DNA of 5,232 bases from the NCBI GenBank assembly GCA_001563965.1, contig LKMS01000126.1:1-5232 (forward strand), written 5' to 3'. Source of the DNA: Haloferacaceae archaeon PL-Br10_E2g29. Its GTDB lineage: Archaea > Halobacteriota > Halobacteria > Halobacteriales > Haloferacaceae. This document shows positions 5,231 to 5,232 of the stretch, piece by piece; position 1 is the first letter of the stretch, and each line of letters opens with the position of its first letter. The notes under the pieces were generated by a model. That model did no database searches. It was not told the origin of the DNA and was given only the letters and a program-made list of their open reading frames with translations. A program made the translations under genes and the position numbers.

Positions 5231-5232
5231 GA

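Overview
The window looks like a haloarchaeal chromosome segment. It is GC-rich, the proteins are acidic, the start regions carry AT-rich TATA-like elements about 27 nt upstream, and every product belongs to a family typical of Haloarchaea. All six genes I can support lie on the minus strand; I find no believable plus-strand gene, RNA gene, CRISPR array, insertion sequence or attachment site.

In transcription order (high to low coordinates): (1) 5200-3230, a 656-residue Bat-type regulator (pseudo-receiver, LOV-like PAS, GAF, BAT domain, HTH_10); (2) a 232-nt spacer (3229-2998) with a nested inverted repeat, a U-tract and the rimI promoter region; (3) 2997-2482, a RimI-type GNAT N-terminal acetyltransferase; (4) 2429-1914 and 1917-1501, two small haloarchaeal proteins of unknown function (DUF5810-like zinc-binding and DUF5809-like) joined by an ATGA overlap; (5) 1374-91, translation initiation factor aIF2 gamma with a GTG start and a strong Shine-Dalgarno; (6) 86 to beyond position 1, the first 28 residues of a PIN-domain protein resembling the archaeal Utp24/Fcf1-like group, 4 nt after the aIF2 gamma stop.

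The lower half is a translation and ribosome neighbourhood: an N-terminal acetyltransferase, the initiator-tRNA-carrying GTPase and a probable rRNA-processing nuclease, with the DUF5810/DUF5809 pair embedded among them. The upper half is a one-component sensor and transcription regulator whose target cannot be read from this window.

The most notable observations are these. The regulator's PAS domain keeps the flavin-contact residues of a LOV photoreceptor at exact spacing but has proline where the photoactive cysteine should be. Its receiver domain has glutamate in place of the phospho-acceptor aspartate. aIF2 gamma carries a low-complexity insertion whose DNA is a perfect 8-bp palindrome around a GCGAAGC mini-hairpin. 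The bat-rimI spacer contains a nested inverted repeat ending in a T-run that may act as both terminator and promoter. I do not see a wholly new multi-gene system; the best candidate for undescribed biology is the DUF5810/DUF5809 pair.
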